From contig NZ_JAMBOE010000017.1 in NCBI RefSeq assembly GCF_023715465.1, positions 1 through 64,000 of the forward strand: a stretch of 64,000 nt of DNA, in the 5' to 3' direction. Shown here piece by piece: positions 25,582 through 33,398 of this stretch; position 1 is the first letter of the stretch; every line of letters starts with the position of its first letter. The notes below the pieces were generated by a model. The model was not told the origin of the DNA. It made no database searches and saw only the letters and a program-made list of their open reading frames with translations. This stretch comes from Paenibacillus macerans. GTDB taxonomy: Bacteria > Bacillota > Bacilli > Paenibacillales > Paenibacillaceae. A program made the translations under genes and the position numbers.

Positions 25582-26964
25582 ATGGCCTTCATGAAACAAA
25601 AGGGTTGGCAGATTACGTCCGTCGTGTTGTGCATCGCTTTGTGCGGAGCTTTGCTGTTTGGCTGTTCGGGCAAAAGCGACGAAGGGGCTGGCGGGTCCGG
25701 AAAAACGACGATTACGATCACGTACCGGGACGACGGTGCCGGGGAAAAAGGCTCGTTTTACAAATGGATCATGGAAGTTGCCACCGGCTATCCGAATAAA
25801 AATGTAGAGATCAAGCCAACGCCGATTCAGGCTTCCGAAGGGGACTATTTTGCCAAAGTCGCTTTGGCTTTGAAATCGAAAGATACGGCGCCGGACATTG
25901 TCACCGAGGATACGTTTATCCTGAACTCCGACGCCAGCGCGGGTTACCTTGAACCGCTCGATGAACGGCTGAAAGCATGGGAGGATTGGACCAACGGCTC
26001 GTTTATCGAAGCGATGAAAAAAGGCGTGACCGCCAGCGACGGCAAGGTGTACGGGGTGCCCTACAATACCGATTCACGCGGGCTCTGGTATAACAAGGAA
26101 ATTTTCAAGCGGGCCGGACTTCCCGAGGAATGGCAGCCCAATAACTGGGACGAGGTGCTGGACGCAGCCCGTACGATCAAAGAAAAGGAACCGGACGTCG
26201 TGCCGATCTGGATGAACATGGGCAAGGCGACGGGCGAAGCCACCTCGATGCAAACTTATGAAATGCTGCTGTACGGCACAGGCGAACGACTTTACGATGA
26301 CGGCGGCGGGAAATGGATCATACAAAGCCAGGGCATCCTCGATGCACTCGGGTTTATAGAAACCGTGAACAAAGAGCAGCTTGGACCACCGCTCTCCAAA
26401 GTGCTGAACGGCCAGGCGGGCAATACCGCTTCGCGCGAATACTTGCCGCAGGGCAAGCTTGCGATTTCGCTCGACGGCTCCTGGATTACCGGCAACTACC
26501 TGGACACCGGAGCCGCCCCTTGGCCGGAATATAAAGACGTGCTCGGCTTTGCCCCGATGCCGACGAGTCAAGGCCAGGATCCCGGTGCGATCACGCTGGC
26601 TGGCGGCTGGGCGTTGTCCATCCCGAGCAATGCCAAACATAAAGACGAAGCTTGGGAGTTCATCAAATACGCGCTGAACAAAGAAAACAGCCAAAAGCTC
26701 GTCATGTCCTCCGGCAACATTACGGTCCGGGCCGACGTGGCCAAAGATCCCGAATATACGAAAATGCCGTTTAACGAAATCGCCACGGCATATTTGCAAA
26801 ACGCCGAGTTCAGGCCGGCCCAGGAAAAATACCCCGAGGTATCCACGCAAATCCAAACGATGGTCGAATCCGTGGCTACGGGAACCTCTCCGGCCGACGC
26901 CGCCAAAAAATACGCTCAGGATATCACCCGCATCGTCGGCGAGGATCATGTGATGCAAAAATAG
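25582..26964 (+). CDS. Sugar ABC transporter substrate-binding lipoprotein
   Basis: A 460-residue family-1 extracellular binding protein. The signal peptide ends LLFGC with the lipid Cys at residue 28. Family marks are the YGVPYNTDSRGLWYNKEIF strand-helix region, PQGKLAISLDGSW and AGGWALSIPSNAKHKDEAWEFIKY. ATG at 25582 follows GGGAGGG. It is the first gene of a three-gene importer; no ATPase gene is present, so a shared MsmX-type ATPase elsewhere is expected. The sugar cannot be told from sequence. Confidence 0.9.
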   Translation: MAFMKQKGWQITSVVLCIALCGALLFGCSGKSDEGAGGSGKTTITITYRDDGAGEKGSFYKWIMEVATGYPNKNVEIKPTPIQASEGDYFAKVALALKSKDTAPDIVTEDTFILNSDASAGYLEPLDERLKAWEDWTNGSFIEAMKKGVTASDGKVYGVPYNTDSRGLWYNKEIFKRAGLPEEWQPNNWDEVLDAARTIKEKEPDVVPIWMNMGKATGEATSMQTYEMLLYGTGERLYDDGGGKWIIQSQGILDALGFIETVNKEQLGPPLSKVLNGQAGNTASREYLPQGKLAISLDGSWITGNYLDTGAAPWPEYKDVLGFAPMPTSQGQDPGAITLAGGWALSIPSNAKHKDEAWEFIKYALNKENSQKLVMSSGNITVRADVAKDPEYTKMPFNEIATAYLQNAEFRPAQEKYPEVSTQIQTMVESVATGTSPADAAKKYAQDITRIVGEDHVMQK

Positions 26965-26997
26965 CGGTGAACGACTCGCTTTCGGGAGGTGAACGAC

Positions 26998-27885
26998 ATG
27001 AGCAGCATAACGGCCGAACCGTATCGGCAGAAAAGAAATTCATTAACGTGGCTCTACTTTTTGCTTCCGTCCATCCTCATCATGCTGATTTTCTTCATTT
27101 ATCCGGTATTCCTGACCTTTTTCTATTCGTTCACGAATCTGGCCTTAACCGGAGAATCCGCGAAGGAACTGAAGTTTGTCGGGATCGATAACTATATCCA
27201 TATGTTCAAGGACCCGACGGTTCGCATCAGCATCTGGAATACGCTGATTTTCCTGTTTGGCTCGGCGGTGATCGGCCAGCAGGTGCTCGGTTTTGTCATC
27301 GCCTTATTGATGAAGCATAAAAACAAGCTGTTCCGCCGCGTCATCGGCACGATCGTGCTGGCCGGCTGGGTAACTCCGGAAATCGTCTGCGCTTTGTGCT
27401 TGTACAGTTTTTTCGGGGACGAAGGCACGTTGAACTCGATCCTCGCCTTTGTCGGCATCCCCGCAGTCACCTGGCTGTTCACCGTGCCGATGCTGACGAT
27501 TATTCTGGGCAACATCTGGCACGGGACCGCCTTCTCCATGCTCGTGTTTCAAGCGGCGCTGGACGATGTGCCAAGCGAGGTCGAAGAGGCGGCCGTCGTC
27601 GACGGGGCGTCGAGATGGCAAGTGCTCACCCGGATCATTTTGCCCTATATTAAGGAAAGTTTTGTCACCAATATGATGCTCGTCACCTTGCAGACGCTTG
27701 GGGTATTCGGGCTGATCTACGCCATGACTGGCGGAGGACCGGGCACTTCGACGACGACGCTGCCGATCTTTATGTACAATCAGGCCTTTGTCAATTATCA
27801 GCTAGGATACGGAACGGCGATCTCCCTGCTGCTCCTGCTGATCGGAGTCGTGCTCAGCCTGTTCTATATCCGTTCGTTGAAATAA
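26998..27885 (+). CDS. Sugar ABC transporter permease (MalF/UgpA type)
   Basis: A 295-residue permease with six helices; the first is WLYFLLPSILIMLIFFIYPVF. The EAA loop is EVEEAAVVDGASRWQVLTRIILPYI. ATG at 26998 lies six bases after GGGAGGTG, so it is preferred over the GTG at 26989. It lies 33 bases after the binding protein and forms the channel with the following permease. Confidence 0.92.
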   Translation: MSSITAEPYRQKRNSLTWLYFLLPSILIMLIFFIYPVFLTFFYSFTNLALTGESAKELKFVGIDNYIHMFKDPTVRISIWNTLIFLFGSAVIGQQVLGFVIALLMKHKNKLFRRVIGTIVLAGWVTPEIVCALCLYSFFGDEGTLNSILAFVGIPAVTWLFTVPMLTIILGNIWHGTAFSMLVFQAALDDVPSEVEEAAVVDGASRWQVLTRIILPYIKESFVTNMMLVTLQTLGVFGLIYAMTGGGPGTSTTTLPIFMYNQAFVNYQLGYGTAISLLLLLIGVVLSLFYIRSLK

Positions 27886-27907
27886 GCTTTTGACAAGGAG
27901 GCTTCGT

Positions 27908-28741
27908 ATGAACGCCAAACAACGCAAAATCGTCTACAGGGTGTTGCCGTACGCCATTCTTACCTTTATCGGCATCTGCTTCGTACTGCCGCTGCTATGG
28001 GTCATCGTCGCCTCAATCGACTCAAACGCGATGCAGACGCTTAAGTTTCCGCACCGGGTGACGGCGGATAACTATATCGAAGTGATCACCAGCCGGGAAA
28101 ATCAGCGCGCCTTCCTGATCGGACTGATCATGTCGCTCGGCCAGGCGGTGCTCGTCGTCATCCTGGCCCTGCTTGCGGCCTATCCCTTATCGCGGTACCA
28201 AATGAAATACAAAAAGCCGTTCATGCTGACCGTTTTATTTATGACCTCGCTGCCGATTACGGCCGTGATGGTCCCGGTGTACCAATTGTTCCTCACCTTG
28301 AATTTGTATGACCAGATTTACGGGGTGATCCTGTTTTACGTCGCTTCCTCGATGCCTTATGGAATTTGGATGCTGAAAAACTTTATGGACTCCGTGCCGC
28401 AGGACCTGGAGGAAGCGGCATGGGTCGACGGAGCGTCGGTGTTTACGGGCATCCGCAAAGTGGTTGCTCCCCTGATGATCCCCGGCATCTGTACGGTGGC
28501 CATCTTCACGTTTTCGGGAAGCTGGGGCAATTTCTTCGTTCCGTATATTTTGCTGCAAACCCCCGAAAACTTCCCGGCTTCCTTAAAGCTGTACCAGTTT
28601 TTCGGACAATACGGGATGGTGGAGTACGGGAACCTGGCCGCTTTCTCCATCCTGTATGCGATCCCTTCCGTCGCATTGTATATCCTTTCGCAGCGTTTTA
28701 TGTCCAAAGGGTTTGGCCTTCAAGGCGGCACGAAAGGATAA
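27908..28741 (+). CDS. Sugar ABC transporter permease (MalG/UgpE type)
   Basis: A 277-residue permease with six helices. The EAA loop DLEEAAWVDGASVFTGIRKVVAPLM and the C-terminal SQRFMSKGFGLQGGTKG are typical of the MalG branch. ATG at 27908 follows AAGGAGG; a TTG 18 bases earlier lies before that site. Last gene of the operon. Confidence 0.92.
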   Translation: MNAKQRKIVYRVLPYAILTFIGICFVLPLLWVIVASIDSNAMQTLKFPHRVTADNYIEVITSRENQRAFLIGLIMSLGQAVLVVILALLAAYPLSRYQMKYKKPFMLTVLFMTSLPITAVMVPVYQLFLTLNLYDQIYGVILFYVASSMPYGIWMLKNFMDSVPQDLEEAAWVDGASVFTGIRKVVAPLMIPGICTVAIFTFSGSWGNFFVPYILLQTPENFPASLKLYQFFGQYGMVEYGNLAAFSILYAIPSVALYILSQRFMSKGFGLQGGTKG

Positions 28742-28806
28742 GAAGAACGTCCATCAACGTACTTTCGGGAAAGTCCACGAAATGCAAGAGCTCAAAAGTA
28801 TCTTAG

Positions 28807-28828
28807 AAAAAAGCAGGGCCGTGCCTGC
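28807..28828 (-). terminator. Terminator of the WYL regulator gene
   Basis: On the minus strand GCAGG-CACGGC-CCTGC followed by six T, 19 bases after the stop. The same stem would also slow transcription from the sugar operon. Confidence 0.75.
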
Positions 28829-28846
28829 GGACGCGGCCTCCCTTAT

Positions 28847-29827
28847 TTATTCAACTTCCTTGTTCATCCCCTCATAATGTGCTGCCATGTTCGCGCAAAT
28901 CTCCGCCATCCGCCGCACGAGCCGGTCAGGCTCGCGTATCGTCAGCGCTTTGCCGTAAGGCAGCAAATAGTATGGCACATAAGTATACAATGCGGATGAA
29001 TCCATTTTAAATTCCGCTTCCCCTTCACTCCGCCGAACCAGCGTATGGCCGAACATCCAATGGTTTTGCAGTTCATTTAAAACCCGGTCATGACCGGCAA
29101 GGCGAACGGTGACCAGGGACTCCTCCCGCAGCGAAGACGGCAGCAATCCGCCCAGCAAAAAATCTTTCGCGGAAAAATCCGCCGGCCGCTCGAACCGGTG
29201 GTCCGAAGGCTCCAAGCGGACGATGCGGTCTACCCGGAAGCTGCGCAGACCCTGCCGCAGGCGGCAAAATCCGGCCGTATACCAGCTTCCCTTCCAGTGA
29301 ATGATGCCGTAACAATCAAACACGCGGCTCTCCACAGCCGAATCCTTGCCCCGCGCATACTCCATAACAAGTGACCGGCCTTCCGCCGCCGCTTCCTCCA
29401 GTTGCTGCAGATAAGCCGACTGTTTCTCGCCCACGGGCGGATAAATCACGGACACGCCGCGGCCGTGGCGTTCCATTTGATTCAGCTGCTTTTCGTTTGT
29501 ATAACGCTTCAGTTTCTCAACCGCCCGCTCCAACTCGGCAGAAAACGGATATCCCGCCTCCCTGGCGAATATCGAAGCGTGCACCAGCGCTTTCTGCTCA
29601 TCCGCATCAAACAGCAGCGGCGATTCCGCAAAGTCGCCGAGAATTCGGTATCCCCCGTTAGGTCCGGAATCGGCGATGATCGGTACGCCACTGGCGCATA
29701 AAGAATCGATACAGCGGTATACGGTCCGGATATGGATTTCCAGCTCGTCCGCCAACTGCTGGGCCGTCATCTTTTTTCCCGACCGCAGCAGCCAAAGCAT
29801 GGACAGCATGTTATCGGCTTTAGACAT
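28847..29827 (-). CDS. HTH-WYL transcriptional regulator (YafY type)
   Basis: A 326-residue DNA-binding protein. Residues 1-60 form a DeoR-like helix-turn-helix (MLSMLWLLRSGKKMTAQQLADELEIHIRTVYRCIDSL). Residues about 140-215 are a WYL domain (GRSLVMEYARG...GIIHWKGSWYTAGFCRLRQGLRSFRVDRI), followed by the usual WCX tail. WYL domains sense small ligands or nucleic acids. ATG at 29827 follows GAAAGG. A palindrome 29 bases upstream may be its own operator. Its target genes are unknown; it is convergent with the sugar operon. Confidence 0.88.
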   Translation of the reverse strand: MSKADNMLSMLWLLRSGKKMTAQQLADELEIHIRTVYRCIDSLCASGVPIIADSGPNGGYRILGDFAESPLLFDADEQKALVHASIFAREAGYPFSAELERAVEKLKRYTNEKQLNQMERHGRGVSVIYPPVGEKQSAYLQQLEEAAAEGRSLVMEYARGKDSAVESRVFDCYGIIHWKGSWYTAGFCRLRQGLRSFRVDRIVRLEPSDHRFERPADFSAKDFLLGGLLPSSLREESLVTVRLAGHDRVLNELQNHWMFGHTLVRRSEGEAEFKMDSSALYTYVPYYLLPYGKALTIREPDRLVRRMAEICANMAAHYEGMNKEVE

Positions 29828-29855
29828 GACTATTTACCTTTCTTATGGAAGAATT

Positions 29856-29867
29856 GAAGTGTACTTC
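29856..29867. promoter_or_regulatory. Candidate operator ahead of the WYL regulator
   Basis: GAAGT-GT-ACTTC, a 12-base palindrome placed 29-40 bases upstream of the ATG, where an autoregulatory site would be expected. Support is positional only. Confidence 0.3.
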
Positions 29868-29982
29868 ATACTTTGAATGGGTCAAGCGCCGTTTTCAGTT
29901 CGCCCAGTTTCGTTCAAACATGACCATCGCTTTCATTTACAGCATATGATAAAGCAAGTTGACTTCAAAGCAGGTGGTGTGC

Positions 29983-30165
29983 TTGGCAAAAAGAAGACGA
30001 AAAACGAAAAAAACGGACGATGCGATAGTTACCGCCAGTGACCTGGCCATTATCGGGGCCGGATTCGCTGCCTTGGGAAACTTTTTTGAACTTCTGTCCC
30101 TGCTGAAGCTTCGGGAGGAAGAGTCAGCCGACGGAGAAGCGGCGAAAAACCCCAAGCCGAAATGA
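29983..30165 (+). CDS. Small hypothetical protein
   Basis: A 60-residue protein reading from TTG at 29983, five bases after AGGTGG. It has a very basic N terminus (AKRRRKTKKTDD), a hydrophobic centre (LAIIGAGFAALGNFFELLSLLKL, possibly one membrane helix) and an acidic tail. I do not recognise it. The basic/hydrophobic/acidic layout and ribosome binding site support a real gene; a terminator-like stem follows at 30211. Confidence 0.55.
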   Translation: MAKRRRKTKKTDDAIVTASDLAIIGAGFAALGNFFELLSLLKLREEESADGEAAKNPKPK

Positions 30166-30210
30166 TCATAAGGGGTTCAGAATAGTCATAAATAGGATTA
30201 AGCAGAAAAA

Positions 30211-30240
30211 AGGCGCGGGATCATCGACCAGAGCGCCTTT
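30211..30240. terminator. Bidirectional terminator between the small ORF and the DedA gene
   Basis: AGGCGC at 30211 pairs with GCGCCT ending at 30238, flanked by A-rich and T-rich ends on both sides, 22 bases beyond the DedA stop. Confidence 0.75.
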
Positions 30241-30261
30241 AAGTGCGTGTGAACTACCTCT

Positions 30262-30891
30262 TCAAGAGTTTCGCGACAGCTTGGCTACTTTCATCCGCCA
30301 CTTTCTCCATTTCATATATACAATCACCAGGAGCAGAGCCCCAAGGCCCATAAAGAAATACTTCAGATATTTCTCCACCAGTCCGAACGCGTATTGCCAT
30401 TGCTCGCCAAACACGAATCCGATGCCCACAAAAGCGGTAACCCATATGGCCGCCCCGGCATAAGCATAGAGGGCAAACGTACGAAAAGGGACACAGATGA
30501 TGCCTACAAAATATCCGAAAAACTGTCTGACCCCAGGTACGAAAAAGTTGATCAACAGCATCTTATTTCCATATTTCTCATAAATGCGCCTTGTTTTCTC
30601 TAAGTGGGAAGGTTTTAAAAAAATCCATTTGCCGTAGCGCTCAACGAGCGGCGCTCCAATCCAGCGGCCAAGCCAATACGTAATCGTTACGCCGATCACC
30701 GATCCGGCGTAGCCGGCCAGTAAAGCCGGAACGAACTGGAGTACCCCTTTATAGGCCAAATAACCGGTATATGTTAGCGTCGTTTGTCCCGGCGGCAACG
30801 GCAGCGCGATAAAATCCACCGGCAGTCCGAGCAACAATACGAAATAACCATAATGCTCGAACATCCGCTCAATCCAAGCCAGCACATTCAT
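30262..30891 (-). CDS. DedA family membrane protein
   Basis: A 209-residue polytopic protein. The re-entrant region AYKGVLQFVPALLAGYAGSVIGVTITYWLGRWIGA and the later KMLLINFFVPGVRQFFGYFVGI match DedA/VTT-fold proteins, which move polyprenyl phosphate or phospholipid across the membrane in characterised members. ATG at 30891 follows AAAAGGAGAAC. The conserved R of FVPGVRQF is present. Monocistronic by context. Confidence 0.85.
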   Translation of the reverse strand: MNVLAWIERMFEHYGYFVLLLGLPVDFIALPLPPGQTTLTYTGYLAYKGVLQFVPALLAGYAGSVIGVTITYWLGRWIGAPLVERYGKWIFLKPSHLEKTRRIYEKYGNKMLLINFFVPGVRQFFGYFVGIICVPFRTFALYAYAGAAIWVTAFVGIGFVFGEQWQYAFGLVEKYLKYFFMGLGALLLVIVYMKWRKWRMKVAKLSRNS

Positions 30892-31048
30892 GTTCGTTCT
30901 CCTTTTACGAGTTCAAGGCGCCGCCATCAATTCGCCCTATTCTTTCTATGTTAACAGTATACGCGGAGAATTTCCAATCCAAAATGGCCCCAAGGCGGGT
31001 TCCATCCTGGACTGCGGGCCGGGGCGGCCTTTCAGTGAGGACGCTGCT

Positions 31049-31234
31049 CTATCGGACTCCAACGACCTTATCCGCCCATTTCCCGGGTATTTCCCAGCCT
31101 AACGGACCCACATGAACCTATTTTCACTCGAAACGAGTTCATCCGGACCGATTCAAGCGAAATAGCGGCATCTCAGTCCGTTAAAATTTTCGCGCCTCTG
31201 TTTTCCCGCAGATAAGGTCTCTGAGGTCCTTTAG
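31049..31234. repeat. TAACGG interspersed repeat set (region C, four modules)
   Basis: Two plus-strand modules (CTATCGG at 31049, CTAACGG at 31099) face two minus-strand modules (31161-31184 and 31211-31234), all with 11 bases between the blocks. The first half is about 85% identical by eye to region B, including the shared CCATTTCCCGGGTATTTCCC, while the second half diverges. It opens the roughly 1-kb gene-free stretch 30892-31897, the rest of which is mobile-element sequence. Confidence 0.7.
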
Positions 31235-31683
31235 GCTCCAAATACCTCGTCCTCTACCATGCCGGAATTTTATAACTCAACTTTCGCAGAGCAAAAATCA
31301 GCTTGAGTCCTTGAGTTGAAGGTTTTCAAAGAATTAAGATAGGCGGCTTGAAAAATAGAAAAACACCTGCTTCGTTTGGTAAAGCGAGCGAGAGTGACGA
31401 GCTTCTACGATCAGACAGAAGAGGTGTCTTTCATTGTTATAAGACCATCAGCCCGACCTAAATCAGTTGCCAAACGATTTAAAGTATTCTTTTCTTAGGG
31501 TGGGCGGCAGACTAACACTTGCTGCCGGAGACTTTGCACGATTATCCCGTTTGATCAGGTAGCAGAGAAACAGACAAGCTCGGGGGAAGAAAATATTTGG
31601 TGTAGAAGCGGATAGGTTCGAGATAATTTAGACGGGCTTAGGAGAAGGAATTAGGTTTAGGGGAGGTGAAACAGACCGGACAA

Positions 31684-31720
31684 GAGATCAAGACAGGAGA
31701 TCGAGACAGGAGATCAAGGA
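31684..31720. repeat. 13-base tandem repeat inside copy 1
   Basis: GAGATC(A/G)AGACAG repeats 2.8 times. Copy 2 has a single unit at the matching, inverted place, so the array expanded in copy 1 or contracted in copy 2. Confidence 0.75.
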
Positions 31721-31897
31721 CAAGACGCGAGGGAAATGAAAAGACCGTGATTTTGCTGTATCCTGAACCCTTTCATCTGCAGCAACGTCCACACCGTTCA
31801 TGCTAACCCACACCAATCAAGTTGATCCGCATTAAGCTAACCCCTTACTCATTAAGTTGATCTTCGTCAAACTCCCCCCACCGTTCCAGCGTCTCGA

Positions 31898-32800
31898 TCA
31901 GGCCGCAGCCTCAAGGGGCCGATTCGGTTGGCGTGCGATCAGCCGGCGGTAAGGGATCGCCGGAATCGCCACACACATGCGCAGCAACTTCTGCCGCATC
32001 GTTTCTTCTGCTCCGGGCAGGTGCAGCCGGCGGCGTCCGGTATACTCGTTTAGGTACGCCTGCAGATGCTTCAGTCCCAAGGCTATATATGTACTCTTCA
32101 GCGATTCCCACGCCTCTCTTACCACTTTCCGCAAGGGCGCATACAGCCGAAAGGCTAGAGGAAACGACTGTACTACCGATGTACGGACATCCACATGCCC
32201 GTTGATGAACGCAGCGAGTTCGTGACGGTTTACTCTTTGTCCGTCTCCTCTCTTATGCGGCACCAGGCGGATTTTGACCCGCTTCGGCTCGCCCGATTCC
32301 GTCACCGTGCATCCCGCTACGACCGCCGTGGCATACGGATGCGAAAGCTGACACCGGGACGGATTACGCCCATATTGATCGCTGTTCACCTTCACGTCTC
32401 CGCAGAGCGGTTCCCGGGCATCGAACTCTCCGACGGCATGGCGTATTTTGTGCAGCATCAACCAGGCGGTTTTGTAGGTGACCTCGATCATCTTGCTCAG
32501 CCGCATCGCCGAGATGCCGTCCTCAAGCAGGAATAAATCCAGGGCCTCGAACCACTTGAGCAGGGGCAAATGCGTTCGTTCAAAAATCGTGCCGACCAAA
32601 GCCGACGTTTGATGCTTGCACTTTCCGCACTCGAACAAGGGGATATGCCGGGAGGTAAGACGACTGCACCGGGTGTGAGCGCAGCGCGGGCAGACGAAGC
32701 CGTTCGGCCACTTCATTGCGATCAGCGCCTCCATGCAGGCCTGTTCGCTGTTATAACGGCTGGTGAATGGTTGAAGTTCCGTTCCCGCATTGTCCTCCAT
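31898..32800 (-). CDS. IS1595/ISXO2-like transposase-related protein
   Basis: A 300-residue protein. Residues 28-60 are a zinc ribbon (CPRCAH...CGKCKH), followed by TSALVGTIFERTHLPLLKWFEALDLFL and VTYKTAWLMLHKIRHAV, the N-terminal signature of ISXO2/IS1595 transposases, and near the end KHLQAYLNEYTGRRRL. The catalytic blocks look eroded: where the family has VDExYxGG this protein has VNSDQYG, and where it has TDGW it has QSFPL. ATG at 32800, behind GGGGG, is preferred to a TTG at 32821. It is read from a promoter overlapping LexA-like boxes (32829-32880). Active transposition is doubtful. Confidence 0.75.
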   Translation of the reverse strand: MEDNAGTELQPFTSRYNSEQACMEALIAMKWPNGFVCPRCAHTRCSRLTSRHIPLFECGKCKHQTSALVGTIFERTHLPLLKWFEALDLFLLEDGISAMRLSKMIEVTYKTAWLMLHKIRHAVGEFDAREPLCGDVKVNSDQYGRNPSRCQLSHPYATAVVAGCTVTESGEPKRVKIRLVPHKRGDGQRVNRHELAAFINGHVDVRTSVVQSFPLAFRLYAPLRKVVREAWESLKSTYIALGLKHLQAYLNEYTGRRRLHLPGAEETMRQKLLRMCVAIPAIPYRRLIARQPNRPLEAAA

Positions 32801-32828
32801 GTTCGCTCGCCCCCGAATCAAGAAGTTA

Positions 32829-32880
32829 CGAACGTGAGTTCGTTTTGTTTTATTTTACCAAACGTACGTTCCTCTTTCAA
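32829..32880 (-). promoter_or_regulatory. Promoter with two LexA/DinR-like boxes (copy 1)
   Basis: On the minus strand: -35 TTGAAA (32880-32875), 17-base spacer, -10 TAAAAT (32857-32852). The spacer contains GAACGTACGTTT, which fits the Bacillus LexA core GAACRNRYGTTY at every position. A second box, CGAACTCACGTTCG (32842-32829), one mismatch from the core, lies at the expected transcription start. The gene start is 29-50 bases further. Confidence 0.7.
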
Positions 32881-33345
32881 GCCGAAAATCTCATCTGAAC
32901 CCTCATTTTTCCCCTCTCTTTTTCTTCTCTCTTTTTTTGGAACCCTTGCTCTAGCCCCCACTTCCTGCTCCCTGAACGAAAGGGATAATCGTGCAAAGGC
33001 AAGCAGCAGGCAGGGACACCAAGACACCAAGACACCAAGACACCGAGGCACCGAGGCACCGAGGCACCGAGGCACCGAGGCACCAAGACACGAACCTTTT
33101 GGTCAGCCCCCCTCACTTGGCGTCGATTTGTGAGACTGCTCGAAACGGCTACGGTGCAAAAGGTAAATGCGCTGACCTCAGTGGATCGTGACGCCCTCTT
33201 CAGCGTTAACGCTTCCATGTTTCCATGTTTGAGCGAAATCGCAACAAAGCGGCCGAACTGCTTGCCCGATTTAGAGATCATGCCACCGGCACGTTTCGGC
33301 GCACTCTCTAAGAAGCCAGACCGCCTTTAGTTATCTTAAGGCAAA
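32881..33345. other. Gene-free flank of copy 1 with a conserved non-coding block
   Basis: This 465-base stretch lacks a credible gene. It holds a pyrimidine-rich tract (32900-32960), the 8-base array at 33015-33094, and a roughly 180-base block (33115-33296) strongly similar to 53232-53430 in copy 2. Differences between copies in that block fall on all codon positions of the only shared short ORF, and a frame change follows, so I read it as non-coding. Confidence 0.6.
33015..33094. repeat. 8-base tandem repeat, ten units
   Basis: Ten consecutive octamers of (G)(A/G)CACC(A/G)A type: three GACACCAA, one GACACCGA, four GGCACCGA, one GGCACCAA, one GACACGAA. Copy 2 has only three or four degenerate units at the matching place (53196-53224). 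Confidence 0.9.
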
Positions 33346-33382
33346 GACCGAGCCCAAGGAGGCAGTCTCCCCTGGCTCGGTC
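33346..33382 (-). terminator. Terminator of the pst operon
   Basis: GACCGAGCC at 33346-33354 is exactly inverted at 33374-33382 (GGCTCGGTC), 16 bases after the PstB stop, followed on the minus strand by TTTGCCTT. Confidence 0.75.
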
Positions 33383-33398
33383 CTTTAAAGCAACCGGT

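Larger units (their letters stand above)
31270..33296. mobile_element. Mobile element copy 1, with transposase-like gene and SOS-like promoter
   Basis: It begins with the 20-base terminal repeat TTATAACTCAACTTTCGCAG, identical to that of copy 2 (52752). Segments shared with copy 2 are 31448-31604 (same orientation), 31623-31740 (inverted in copy 2) and 32821-33296 (same orientation). Copy 1 uniquely holds a roughly 160-base insert (31290-31447) and the transposase-like gene with its 3' flank. The right terminal repeat is missing: similarity to copy 2 stops near 33296. The stretch between 31741 and 31897 has three related 13-mers (AATCAAGTTGATC, CATTAAGCTAACC, CATTAAGTTGATC), possibly protein-binding sites. 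Confidence 0.7.

Noticed and set aside
33015-33094. CRISPR array
   Set aside because: Units are 8 bases and contiguous, with no spacers and no cas genes nearby.
32877-33281. 134-codon minus-strand ORF through the octamer array
   Set aside because: Low-complexity product; the shared part with copy 2 differs at codon positions one and two and changes frame, so there is no sign of protein selection.
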